A stretch of 64,000 nucleotides of DNA from Spirodela intermedia (GCA_902729315.2 LR746267.1:8746924-8810923); one strand, 5' to 3'; positions 35,764 through 48,408 are shown, numbered from the stretch's first letter. Numbers and translations are program-made. The notes: generated by a model from the sequence alone, not told the origin.

Positions 35764-38307
35764 ATTTCCTCACCTTGGAAGAAATTAAGATTGCTCTTTT
35801 GAAATATATAATGATTGGCTTGCATATGATTTACTCCGTTTTTTATAGTCATGATGACTGTGAATAGTATGATTTTTCTCTCATCTCGTGGAATCAAGCC
35901 TCATTTTTTCCTCTTCATTTCCTTTCGATTTTTAAGCATATTAACCGAAGATCAAACCTATAATCATGTTTTTTTTTTTTCAGAATCATTCTTTTTTTTC
36001 ATGGATTGGATATTTCCTTCATACTACCATATCAATCAACGATAACCTAAATGGCTTGGTAGGAAACCGTGCGTTTATCGGCATAGCTCATGCTCCATTA
36101 TCATTATTATTATATGATGTCTGGAAAAATTTAGCTTGAAATCTTACCTTTGGATTGGGACATGCAGGGGTTTTTCCTAATTAACCGTACTTACATGGTT
36201 CCCGCTCAATAATCGCAAAGAGGAATTCAACATCGACGACATCAAACTCTGTTGACGCATTTGCAACTGTCCAGAACCCCCACCCAAAGACGAGCTTCCG
36301 CTTTGAAAGGCTCATATTTATGAGAATCCCCCAATGAGACCCTGCTCATATTTTTATGCTTTAATTGGTTGTATAATCCCTCAAAACGGAGTCAGAATTG
36401 GAGTGAAACCATCATTGAAAACTCGTCTTGGTTGGTAATATGAAGAATGTTCCTAGTGTTCAAAATAGCTAATGGGGTAGTACTTGTCCACCGGACAAAG
36501 GATTTGGAGGGATATAGTTTGTGAGACTTTGCTTACCCTAGCAAGAGAAAGAAGTTCAGACCTGGCTGTACACGAGAAGCGGTTTCTTTAGGAGAAGATG
36601 AAATCCTTGGTCAATTACATGGTGCTAAATATTGACGCACTTCCATTTTCGGAATTTTGTATTGATTGCCTTGCAGAATGTCCTTATTCTTGCACAAAAG
36701 ACATAAATCACTTTTCTATATACCTGCTAAAATCATTGTAACAGATTTATTCATTGAGAACCTTGCATCCTTGGAGTAGTTTCTCATCCCGTGTTAAATC
36801 CAGCAGCCATACGTGTATAATTTGGAATTGAATGAATAAAAAAAAAAAATGCATTCATGCAAATCTTCAGGAAGTGGGGAGGTCATGACTGGGCTGGATG
36901 TGATGGAACGGAGGAAAGGGGAAATATTGGTGCTGGTTAAACCCCACTTATTCCTTTCCATGCATCGCCGATTGTAAGTTGCTGGAAGTCAACTCCACAA
37001 CAAGCCTACGTTTATGTCTTGCCTCTACAGATCCAAAATAATTCATCATTTCTGGCTATCTAGTTAGAACCTGATATTAAGAGGTGGCTTGTCATCCAAG
37101 TGAAAGCATAATGAAGGTCGTGGCTATGTTGTTGGAGTGTGTTAATGGCACAAAGGGGCCTGGTTATATTTTTCTCTCTCCTCTATTCCTGAGGCTGACT
37201 TTACAGGCTTCTATGCTCTCGTACTGATTATTTCAGGTACACTTGAAATTGCTAGGAACTAGGCGCTTACGGTCGTTATCAAAGGTCTGAGCCTGACTGA
37301 AACTCAGCGAATAGCATCAATCTTACCGCCGGTCTCAATTCCTGTACAATTGTACCCATGCTGATATCCTATTCCAAAAATGGCTAGGACTGGTTGATTT
37401 TCTGATGCCAAATGCTGTAGAACTGGTGGGCATTGTGTGTGCAGTGGGTACGCTGACCATTTTCTTCCTGCTCTTGAATTCTTTTTATAGCAAGTTTTTT
37501 ATGGGCCAATGAATAATCCCCTCCAAGGTGAGTACAACTTGAACTGCATTATCTTCATTTCGCAGTTCCCTGAGCCCCAGTATGAGGTGAACGAGCTGAT
37601 CACTGGTGATGGGCATGTTCCTCTTCACAACCAAGCGGCTCTCTGAAATGTACCCATTGCATATTAGGTACATAAAAAAAAGGCAACCATCGTTCCACAT
37701 CGGTACACACAATGCTCCTCTGTTCTTTTGTACCGTCTCCTTCAAGACAGGCCAGTGACATGGATCTCACATGCTCTTGCTTTTCATATTCCGATTCAAG
37801 ATCTGCTTAAACTCTGGTTGTACTCATATACAGCTTTGGCAGTCATGAATAATTATACTGTCTTGCAAGAGTAACCCCTGGCTGCAAAGTCTTCATCTGA
37901 TTAGTTGATTACCATGATGCAGTTTACAGTAGATCACCATTGAAATATATAATTTGCTTTATTTATTGATTAGTTGCAAAACTGTGAACATGTGCTACCA
38001 AATCTAGTGCATAATCTTGCTACCAACTCATCTTGCAATGATTATTCCAAAAGGAATACCAAAAACCCATCTTGCATGACAAAAAATGGATTTCCCCGTG
38101 CACAGATGTTTCAAAGATCTTCAAATCAGAATTAGATTCAAATCAACAGTAGTAATAAATCCTGGATGAGTAGAGCAGGGCTAATGTCAACAAGACAGAA
38201 GTAGATTCAAATCAGAAGAAGAAAGCTTTGTACATGACAGAAAGATCTGGAAAAAAAAAAAAAATCTCCTGAGAAGGGAGAAGCAAAAAATGGGAGAGTG
38301 CAGCCGC
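35764..38307. other. Intergenic, AT-rich, no gene seen
   Basis: Possibly a 3' exon or UTR of the DUF538 gene at its start. An 86-codon minus-strand ORF (37485-37745) has no recognised motif. No repeats or RNA genes were recognised. Confidence 0.45.
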
Positions 38308-41300
38308 CTAAATGTCCAAGTCACTGGGGCAGGGCGACAGCACCACCTCCTCAAGCATCTGCAGGACCCCGCCCATGGTTGGGCGGTCATCTGGCCCTGC
38401 CTCCGTGCACATGGCAGCTATGTCAAGGACAGCTTCGACTGACTCCATGTCAATGCCGCTGCACTTCGGATCCACAACATCATCAAATAGGTCCTGCTCT
38501 GAGAGCGTGTTCATCTGCAGTAAATCCAACCCCCACCCCACTTAGAAGAATAAACACAATTGAAAAAAAAAAAGAATGAAAAAAAAAAAAAACCATCCAT
38601 CTCTAGGAAGCCATTCCACACTCACCCAGCCGACAATGTTCAGTCCTCTCTTCACGAAAGATGGGTCAGTGGGCCTCTTGCCAGTCACCAGCTCCAAGAG
38701 GAGCACCCCAAAGCTATAGACGTCTGACTTTTCAGTCACTTGACCATCATTGAGGTACTCTGATATTATAAACAAAAGAAAGGTTGACCATGGCCATTTT
38801 CGATCAGAAAATAATTATATGATGCAAGAATTGACGAGTTGACTCAACAACCTTTCCCTTTTATGGTTAGATAGAAAAAAAAATTATCAGAGTCGAAGAC
38901 AATGAGACAGTACAAAAGAAATAGTAAATATGAGCCACTTTCCAATTATAAAATAATTAGATCATGCAAGAGAATATATCTAACGAAGGAGTTGAAGGGG
39001 ATTAGAAGCACCTGGAGCAAGATAGCCAAAACTGCCTGCAACGACAGTTGTCACATGGGCATCTTCATCTACTAGAAGCTTGGCAAGGCCAAAGTCGGAG
39101 ACATGGGGCTCCAAGCTTCTGTCGAGGAGTATGTTAGAGGATTTGATGTTCGTGTGCAGTAGTCTGGGGCAGCAATCGTGGTGCAAGTATGCCAAACCCC
39201 TCGCAGAACCCAAGGCTATCTTCAGACGTGCATTCCAGTTCAATGGTGGCTCTTCTTCCCCACCTTTTCGAATCAGACCATCCAAATGAGAACAGAGAAA
39301 ATGCAATAAACCGCCAAACAATTGCAGTGATATGATTTTCCATGATATCATATGATTAAATGAAAATGGCTATGACTTAAAAATAAATCAGGAAATAATA
39401 AAATGGCATGAAATAATAAATCCCATGTTCTAAGTTTGATTAAATAAGAGATATATGCTAAACTAATGCGATTGAGGACACGGAACCCGCTTCCTTTGCC
39501 ACAGTGCGCACCATGCAGATAGCGATCCAGGCTACCCAGAGCTAAGTAGTCGTAAATGAGAAATCTGGCAGAGGGAAGCCGACAGTAGCCTTGGAGTTTG
39601 ACGAGGTTAATGTGCTTGACGCTGCCCAAGATCTCAACCTGTCTCTCCAAAATTTCCCCAGATCCTTCGAACCTTTGTTCAATCCTTTTGACTGCAAATA
39701 TGGCAGAATCATCCATGGTCAACTTGTACACGCAGCCCACTCCACCGGATCCGAGCACCTCTCCTTCTTCAAGGACCTCAAGTTTCTTCATTACTTCAGA
39801 TAATGAATATGGAAGATCTCCCAAGAACTTGACGAGCTTGGTGCCTAGCAACCCAGAACTCAGGACCAGTCAGTGGGTGATCCCCGAGGGTTTCAGTAGA
39901 GTGAGAGAGAAGCCACCACTTACTCGAATCCTCAGCGAGCTGCTTGTCCACTTTGAAGTATTTTCCACTCAGTTTCTCACTTCTTGACAGCAAGCAGATC
40001 CAAAGAACGCAGAGCACCACAAGCAGAGCAACCCCAATGGTTGACATAGAGCCAATCAGGATCCCATTGAGATAATGTGAGGATTTCTTGGATGACCCTG
40101 GCGCAGACCCTGGCAGAGGTCAACCATCACCAAGAATTAATGAATAAAATAGTAGCACCTAGGACAGAATGAAAAAAATATATCCAAAGGAATGCTTGCC
40201 CAGAGAGGCGTCTCCCTCTTGCTGCGGCAGCATTGCAGGGAAGCCTAGTGGGCGGCCACAAAGCCTCTGAACCAGGCGACCGCACAGATCCAAGTTCCCA
40301 ATGAACCTGCGTCCATTAGCATCATCAAACCATAACTCAATGGAAGATACATCCCAGAGTGTTGTTCAGCTGTTGACCGAAGAAGAGGGGGAGCTGGAGT
40401 TTGATCAGTCAACTTACGAGGTGTTCCTGAAGGTAGACAGCACGCCGATGTCTGGGACTTCACCAGAGAGGAAATTGGTCGAAAGGTTCCTGAGAAATAA
40501 TAAAGCGCCAGCTCTTCTGGTCAGAGAGCATTAATGGAAGAATTTCGCTGGATTGATCTCATCGACAAAGGATGATAGAACTCACAGGAACCGGAGGTGT
40601 GTGAGGCGGCCAATAGATGCTGGTATGGAACCCTTGAGCAAGTTGCTTGAGAGATCCCTGCATCCCATGATGTAATGTCGCAAGAAGAGATGAGAGAGAC
40701 GAAGAGTGGAGAACTAAACCAGAGAACAATGAGCTCGAGCAACATACAGGATGATGAGACGGCTCAGGTGCCCGATCTCGGGAGGGATACTACCCTTGAG
40801 GTAGTTGGCTCTCAGATACCTTTCAAGATAAAGATATAAAAATCGTTTGATCTCCTTCACTTAGAGAAAGAATCAACGGGAACTAGGGCAAACGGAGCTC
40901 ACAATGCTCTCAGCTCGAGGCAGCTGCCGATCTCCGAAGGGATGGAACCGTGCAAGCTGTTGTGGTGAAGGGAACTGCCCCCAGTAATCCGATAAAAGTC
41001 AGTAACCATCTGCCCTAGTTTTTTTTTGTAATGCTTTGGGACAGACAATGCAGGGGTCGCGAGACTACTTACAGCCTCTGCAACCTCTGGAGCTTGCCAA
41101 TGCTGGGAGAGATGAGACCACCCAGCTTCATATAGGGCAAATCTCTGAGGCGAAGAGGAGAGCAGACCAGAAACCACAAAAGTATGAGCATAAGCCGGAG
41201 CAAAGAGGGGAGGAATCGCGTCGATTGGCGACGGTGACAGTACGTACATGGATCGAACAGTCGTCAAATGCGGGAGGTGGCAGGAGATCCCAGTCCAGTT

Positions 41301-41663
41301 ACAAGGGCTGGCGTCGGTCTCCTTCCAGGTATCCAGCATCTGCGGCATCTGCCTGGCACCAGCCGCGCGGAGGAATCCCTCTTTGATGTCGAGCAGCACT
41401 AGCCCTAATTACCAGCAGCAGTATGATCAGTACCACATTCACACCCTAGACCCATCAATCTCCATTCTTCCACTCACAAACTACTTCCCATTCCACTCTC
41501 CAGCTAACTCAGTCCGCCAAAACCCCACAAATGGGGGACAGGCCGCAGAACGAGAGAGAGAGAAAGAGAGGGGCATACCGTCGGGCGTTAGGGCAAATGA
41601 GATAGAGGAGTAAGAGATTAGCAAGGCTACAGTCGCCGCGGCTGCCCACACGCAGGAGCCCAT
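38308..41663 (-). CDS. LRR receptor-like kinase, FEI-like (LRR-XIII, At5g62710 type), with degenerate HRD motif
   Basis: A plasma-membrane receptor kinase of the FEI/At5g62710 group. Exons on the minus strand are 41663-41579, 41404-41248, 41144-41073, 40974-40903, 40819-40748, 40657-40586, 40489-40418, 40306-40200, 40109-39924, 39844-39512, 39263-39012, 38759-38626 and 38514-38308, giving 606 residues. The five 72-nt exons each encode one 24-residue LRR. Order: signal peptide ([13 protein letters not shown]), N-cap CNWTGISC, LRRs, juxtamembrane Cys segment ([18 protein letters not shown]), membrane helix about 253-277, kinase from about 330. The glycine loop GSGGVGCVY, Lys in FAVKRI, DFG and APE are present, but the catalytic loop reads HTNIKSSN where HRDIKSSN is expected (residues 446-448; codon AAC at 39150-39148). 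Intron 8 (40199-40110) uses a GC donor. Catalysis is therefore doubtful; signalling may be kinase-independent. Confidence 0.93.
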
Positions 41664-42185
41664 TGCTCACTGCACAGAGGAAGAAACTGCAGCAGCAGGA
41701 AAGGGGAGGAAGACGAGGGCCAAAAGGAAAACCCCTTTGCCAGGACGGGAGCGAAGTTCTACCTCTCCGCTGGGTCCTGTTCTCCAAAATCAAAGCTAAA
41801 AAACTAGTTCGAAATCCCCTCTCTCTCTCTCTCTCTCTCTACATCTTCGAAATGCGTGCACAGGACCAGCCGCAGGGAGCCGTTGCCGCATTTTGGTTTT
41901 TCCCATTTGAAATACGCGGGCTGGGCCAGCCAAAGAGCAAGAGTTATTTATGCGAGGATACATACGTAAATATAAATAAGAAGAGGCGTTCAAAACGGGC
42001 AGCGCGCGAAGGGGGAGAAAGGAAGGAACATGGAGGTCGCCTTGGGCTGGCGGCAGGCGGATCTGGGGTCTCTGCGGTCGGCGGAGAGCGCGTCGGTGAT
42101 CACCAACTTCGCCACCTCATCTCGTCGGAACGATCGAAGACCGGCGACCAAACGCGAATAAAAATCAACCGGCATGACGTGTGAG

Positions 42186-42240
<55 letters not shown>

Positions 42241-42417
42241 CTCTCTCTCCCTCTGGCCTATTCATGCTCCGGCTCGCTGTGACGGTGTGTGGCTCTTCCA
42301 CCTGCAGCTGATCGGCGTTCGTCTCTTCCTTTTCATCTGAATCGCCTTGTTCTGACGATTCCATCGAACCAGCTTGGGGCTGCAGAAGAGTGGAGGGGGA
42401 TAGAGAGAGGTGGGGAG
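41664..42417. promoter_or_regulatory. Divergent promoter between FEI-like kinase and EDR2-like gene
   Basis: 754 bp between start codons, containing CT tracts at 41819-41841 and 42188-42250. Short GC-rich ORFs overlap but show no domains. Promoter role is inferred from position. Confidence 0.5.
42188..42250. repeat. (CT)n microsatellite upstream of the EDR2-like gene
   Basis: A long CT run about 170 bp upstream of the ATG at 42418, probably within the 5' leader. Confidence 0.9.
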
Positions 42418-45400
42418 ATGGGAGCGTGCATGTCGAGGCGCGAGGAGGGCTGCACAGGAGGACGCCTGATGCTCCAGCGGCGTTTGCGGAGGCAGAGGAG
42501 GAGGGTGTTCAGGCGGCGGTCGACGCCGCTGAGGTCGGCCACTATGATGACGATTGCGGAGATCGTGGGATCGGATGATGGCGGCTGCCCCGTGGTCAAT
42601 GGCGGCGACGGCCGTCGTCCCTTCAGCATCCCTTCCATTCAAGGTAACGAAAAAGAGATGATACCATTCCCGTCATAGTTTCCATCTTTTGCCTCGTTGT
42701 GGTTGGCTTTGCCGTGAGGTATGGCTATTCATTTTCAGATTTACATGCCCATATATCTGTGTGGTCTATACGACAATGAGAGGTTGGACGTCGGTATTTG
42801 ATTGCTGATCTCTGGTTCTGTGTTTAGGCGAAGCGCGAATGCTCACGCTGTTTCATAACCGCAGCCGCAATCTTTTGATAGTTCATCTTTAAATATGTCC
42901 GAGTGATTAGTTGCTTCTCTTTTTTAACAATATTTATAAATGCTGTTCTCAGGAACTGAAGAAGACTCTTGGTTCGACACCGTTTTATCTTTGGAATCGG
43001 ATTGTGGTGAAGAATTTCTTAGCGTACGGGATGGTATGTGGCTTTGAAGACCTTGATGTTGATGTTTCTGAAGCGCTTTCGTGCATAATGCTATATTCCA
43101 TGGAAGATGTAATTTCGCTCTTGAACGTGTGCACATGAAATTTCTTGCAGATGCAATGTCGTTAAATGCCTTCGAAGATGCTTCTGTTTCAAGTGCTTCA
43201 TCTTTCGGAGAACCAAACATTGAAGAGAATAGTGGTAATGTTGTTTCTTCAAGCTTTTCTGCTCATTATAAGCAAAAAGACCAGAGGGTAGTAGAGACGG
43301 ATGTAGAAAACAGCAAGTGATGTAAACCCACGAGAACGTGGTCATGGGCACAGAAAAAACTTCTATAAACCGTAGCCAATCATCCAGTGTGGATGAAATG
43401 GATGGTGAAGATAGAGGAAGGATGTTAGACAATTGTTGCATTCTGCTAAACATCTGCTCGCCCTGTCTTCCCCCTACAGCATCTGAAATCGAAACGAGAG
43501 GATCTCTTAGCTCCAGCGCCCCTACCTCAAGGAAAAAAGCAGCAACTAAGTTTTCCAGTGAGTTCTGACTTTCCTATCAATGTCGAGCTTTGATTTCAAT
43601 TGGACTACTTATAATGCCAATATTCGTGAACTATATCTTTTAACTGGCAATCACGGAAAGGACTCTGTGTCCTTTTGTTGTTTTCTCAATGGACAATTGT
43701 GGTATCTTTCATCTTCTTAGTTTATTAACCAATTATATTCCAATCACGGAAACGAAATTGATTGGAATGCTATCCCTCATTCTTTTCGAGTTTTTTACGA
43801 GGAATTCGTAAAAGTGTCGACTGGGACGTCTCTTACTTTTTTTAAAAAGAAAATATTTGTACTTGAATCTTGTGGAGGGAATGCTTCCTTCATTCTTCTA
43901 AAGCCTTGTACAGTTGTTGCCGCTATGTTAGGTTAACTATGAGGTGAACTTAATATCAAAATAAGTGCGACGATTTATGCATAGTTTTCTATTCTTATTG
44001 AATTTCCATTTTTTTTGTGCAATCGGCCGAGTGATGAGAAGTACTAAGGTCAGGGGGCGACCCATATCAGGTCTGCATCATTTATTTCATTTGGTTGTAA
44101 AGTCACTTGCATCTTTATTGACCAAATTTACTCTATGTAAAACATTAGTTATGCAAAAGGCATTTATGGCATAGAGAGCAGGAATACGTGATGTGTTCCA
44201 AGTTTATCCATGTTACGAAGTATGAAAAGTATGAGCTATGGATTGAACTTGTTTTGCGTTTGGTATGTTCTCTCCGGATAAAATATCTATGCAGTGTACC
44301 ATGTTTCTAGTCCATTTTTTTGCTTTTGTGTCATAACTAGTGACTAGTCTCAACACATTTCCTCAATATGTCTGTCCCTTGTGCTTATAATGCATACCTC
44401 ATTTCCTTCCTGTCTTTTATTGGTTTTTTGGCTCTTATGAACTTATGTGAGGGTATTATTATGCATAGTTCATCAGTGACATCATACAACGGTTGAAAAC
44501 TGTCAAACATTGAAAATATTCATGACTCCGACAACTATAAGATGAAGCCTACTTTTCCAATTAGTAATAAATAATTGACATCTTTATTTTTCATCTCAGT
44601 TAGTGCAAGGTTTTTCCTTGAAAGACCACTAGCTGGTTGCCAAGTTCCTTTCTGTCTTCTAGAGAAAAAAATGCCAGATACCTGGTCTTATATCGAGCCT
44701 TCCACTTTCAAGGTTCGGGGAGAGAACTATTTTAGGTACCAGGATGTCTATCTGTATGATTATTTTTCCTCTAGTAAGTTTTATTTAGGACACTAATAGC
44801 AATAACTTTTTAATCAAGTTATCGCTTAAGTGTACATACATCATAATCAAGTTACAGTATCATCTGACGTCTATAAGCATCTTGATTTTCTTACAGGGAT
44901 AAAAAGAAAGTGTATGCTCCAAAGCTTGCAGCATACTATCCTTTTGGTATGGATGTCTTTCTATGCCAGTATAAAATCGATCATTTTGCTCGCTTTGTGC
45001 AACTCCCGAGTGTGACTTCGTCAGGAAAATTTCCATCTACCCTTATAGTAAATGTGCAGGTAATTTATACGTCTTCTTTGGGTAATTGTTACTTGAATGG
45101 TTTTTCTTGACCATGTAACTACATTCACGCAAAAATATGGTATCTGTAAACAATGTTAATGTCTCCACATTGACTGAGGTAGTGACGAATGACAGCCTGC
45201 AGCTTAAGTGACTTATTTCGATGAACAAGTGACCACCTCTCAATGAGCCCCATTGTAGGTTCTGCGCTTCTAAGGTGCTCAATGAGAAAGCATAAAGTAC
45301 TATTTAATGCAACCATCTTATAGAAAACTAACTTGAGATGAAAAGTACTATTCCTCCAACTTGAGCTTAAAAATAATTAGAAAACTTAATGCATAAAGTA

Positions 45401-47714
45401 CTATTTTTCTACTGAAAATTTCTTTTAACAACTTAAAGAAAACTTCAGAGTAGACATGTTTTCTTCGATTTTTGCGGTTCTGGGCTTCAAAGAGAGAAAT
45501 TTTCGAACCCACCATAGTTGTCATATTTCCTGATAGAAAAGGGTTCAGTTTTGCTACTGCTTGCTTCGTGATTGAGATCGTTAAAATGGACGCTTCCACA
45601 GGAGAGCACAGACAGAAAATTGTAAATGTATCCTGATTTTTCAACGAGTTGACCAAAGTGGATCTCTTCCTATGGAAGAAATCAAAACCATTTCACTGTG
45701 GAAACAATGGGTTTCTGGCTCTTGGCAAATAATATTTTTCAACATTGGGCTTCAGTTCTTTACCTTATGTGCATCTTTCTAGTTATTTTTAACATTCCTC
45801 CAACCAAGCGTTCTGAAGCCAGGACCTTAAAAGATGAATAGTATTTTGGAGTAGCAGTATGATTCACTTGGCATGGTGTAACTAGAAGTATTAAGTACCT
45901 TTCTGTTACCTATTGCATCTCCAAGGCCCACGTATTTCTTTATTAAGAAAACATGGTGTGCTTACAGTTTTTTTCCTCATGCCGCATTTTCCGTGCTCTT
46001 AACTGAAAATTATCCTTTTCAGATTCCACTCTATCCCACATCCTTCTTTCAAAGCAATACTGACGGAGAAGGAATGAGTTTCGTTCTATATTTTAGGATC
46101 TCGGAGAGCTTCTCGAAAGACTCTCCATCACATTTCCAGGATAATCTGAGGGTGAGAATGATTCGGGATTCACTTCGTAGTCACTAGTTTCTGCTTCATT
46201 AGTTTACCTGCTTCATTACTCATGTTGTGCAATGTTCTACCATATGCTGATTCATATTTCATCAATTTCTCGATTTTATGAAGCCCAGAGATCTGCTGAA
46301 TTTTTATTAGGCTTCTAGTTTTCTGAGGCTTGTTACTGCTTCAAATATGCCATTAATAGCACTTGATCAGATGCGAGTGGCGACCAATAAAACGTATGAG
46401 GATTTATTTATTCCTTTCCGGTTATGGAACATTAGAAACAGATTTTCCAGGAAATGGAGGATTATGCATATTTATTTCCATTGGATTTTCTTCTTTTTTT
46501 TTTCTTGCAGTCTTTTTGTGTATTGTATAGTTGAGACTTACTAAGAACTCAATCTATATTTCTTATAATCCCTAATCCGAATTTTGGGTCACTGAAATAC
46601 GAGAGAATTTTGGGTAACCGCCGTGGAGTTGACTTTTGTCAGGGATCCTTTTCCATAGAAGAGATTATGGAACTGCATCTGCTACACAGGAACCTTTTCC
46701 ACAGCAGTCTGTTAGGCCCCGTTTGTCGGGTCTGATACCAGGCCCATTGTCCGGGCAACTTATGCCGGGAAAGGGGAAGGCTAAGACATAGTGGGCCATG
46801 GGCCCAGTACGAGGGAAGATAATGGGAGACTTTTGGAAGAAGTCAACAGGAGAGTGGGGCACTCTCGAATTCGTCCCCAACTGTTCTAGGGTTTCCTCCG
46901 GAAATCCCTTTCTATTCTGTTCTCGTAGTACTTTTCTTTCGTTTTTTATTTTTTTTTAATTTTTTTTTACAGTACTGGTCTGATGAAATGAATGCATAAT
47001 AATATTGAGGCAATATTTTTTTCAAAATCCAAGTTATACGAGAGAAGAGATTTTCTTTATATTTAATCAAATCTTGTAATCCTTAATCTGCCTTTTTCAA
47101 CGCCTTCTCTATGAACAGAAGTTGATTTCTAATGAAGTAGAAAAGGTCAAAGCCTTCCCCGTGGACACAATTCTGCCCACTCGTGAGAGGCTAAAGCTAC
47201 TGGGTCGCGTGGCGAACATAGAAGACCTTCATCTTACTGCAGCCGAGAGGAAACTGATCCATGCTTACAACGAAAAGCCTGTTCTTTCTCGCCCCCAACA
47301 CGAATTTTACCTGGCAAGTTCCGTTGACTTTCGGCCCACAGGCCATGCTCTGCGTCAGATCTAGAACACGGATGAGATTCTCAGGAGCCCACTGATTTTT
47401 CTTCATTTGTTTGTATCTTACAGGGAGAAGATTACCTTGAAATCGACATAGATATGCATAGATTCAGCTACATCTCTAGGAAAGGCTTCGAAGCATTTCT
47501 AGATAGGTTGAATGTCTGCATCCTCGACATCGGGATGACCATCCAGGTATGCCCCCACCCTTTCTGTCCTTTTTCTCTTTCCTTTGACTCCTTGGATCCT
47601 AACCAGCTCGCTGAACAGGGAAACAAGCCGGAAGAGCTGCCAGAGCAGGTTCTATGCTGCATGAGATTAAACGGGATCGATTACTCCCGCTACCGTAGAC
47701 TTTCATCACCTTGA
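42418..47714 (+). CDS. EDR2-like protein with C-terminal DUF1336
   Basis: Function unknown; the C-terminal domain is that of ENHANCED DISEASE RESISTANCE 2. Exons are 42418-42643, 42953-43033, 43151-43234, 43354-43557, 44600-44735, 44897-45059, 46023-46151, 47119-47313, 47424-47546 and 47619-47714, which sum to 478 residues in frame. The N-terminus [15 protein letters not shown] has Gly2 and Cys4, a candidate myristoylation/palmitoylation site. It is followed by a basic Arg-rich stretch, [20 protein letters not shown], and the family block [18 protein letters not shown] with [17 protein letters not shown]1336 strings include [83 protein letters not shown] and [16 protein letters not shown]. 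Intron 8 (47314-47423) has a GC donor. The 119-nt intron 43235-43353 is my proposal to reconcile two reading frames and is the weakest junction. Confidence 0.88.
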
Positions 47715-48180
47715 AATTACCATTTATGGAAAACGATTTTCTCTTTTTTTTCTTTTTTTTTGGTTCTTTCGTTAACGCATTGCCGAATTGGCAAACAGTT
47801 CTCACAAGCTGCTCTTGATGGAGCGCGGTACAGATCGCCATTTTTTTTTCTTTTTCTTTTGATGTGATCTGCAAACTGGCCATTTCCATGAAAGAAAGAG
47901 GTGTCATTGGTCCGTTGACTCGATTGATCTGGGTTCATCATTATCATGGGCATAGATCATTTCGATCAGGTCAAAGTGTCTGATTGAGCGATCATCGATA
48001 TAAGTATCAGCGATCCCTCATAAGTATGAGCGATCATCGATATAAGTTTGCGATCCCTCACAACTTATATGTTTGTATGTATATTACATATATCATCAAG
48101 GATTGTAGTCTGAAGAGGCAAAGGAGAGGAGATGGGGGTATGCACAGGGCTCGCAGAGAGGGCGGAGGAGAACGCCGCTC
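47715..48180. other. Convergent spacer between EDR2-like and MASS-like genes
   Basis: It contains T-rich stretches (47738-47762, 47838-47858) and a 42-bp direct repeat (47986-48067). No other feature is visible. Confidence 0.5.
47986..48067. repeat. 42-bp tandem direct repeat, two copies
   Basis: Units start at 47986 and 48028 with GAGCGATCATCGATATAAGT, followed by GCGATCCCTCA. The second copy has a small deletion. Each unit carries the palindrome ATCGAT. Confidence 0.8.
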
Positions 48181-48405
48181 TCAGGAGGAAGACGACGGCC
48201 TCATGCAGGAAGGGAAGAAGCTGCACCGGCCAGAGGCCTTCTCCTGCTGGGCGGCGCCCACCGGGGCCGCCGCCGGCGGCGAAACGGTGGGCATTGAGAG
48301 AACGCCACTGTGGCCCTTGAGCTCCCATTGGTGCACCGCCTCGTGCCATATCCTCCCCGACGAGCCCTGTCTCCTGAAGGACACCGACGACCTCTGCAAC
48401 GTCGA

Positions 48406-48408
<3 letters not shown>
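48181..48408 (-). CDS. Short MASS-like protein (MAPK substrate family N-terminal motif)
   Basis: 75 residues, intronless. The N-terminus MSTLQRSSVSFRRQGSSGRI followed by W matches the hallmark start of plant MASS proteins (MAPK kinase substrate At1g80180 and relatives), which reads LQRS-x-x-SFRRQGSSG-x-x-W. MASS proteins are plasma-membrane-associated MAPK substrates that affect stomatal development. Family members I recall are about 110-140 residues; this one is much shorter. The remainder is Ala/Pro/Ser-rich with a Cys-containing tail (CSFFPSC) and few further motifs. One Ser-Pro (SPP, a possible MAPK site) is present. The ATG is formed where a long GA tract (transcript sense) ends. The family call rests on the N-terminal 21 residues only. 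It may be a truncated or divergent copy, or it may have a further exon that I do not see. Confidence 0.62.

Noticed and set aside
37485-37745. 86-codon minus-strand ORF
   Set aside because: No motif, no splice-consistent neighbours and AT-rich composition; likely chance.
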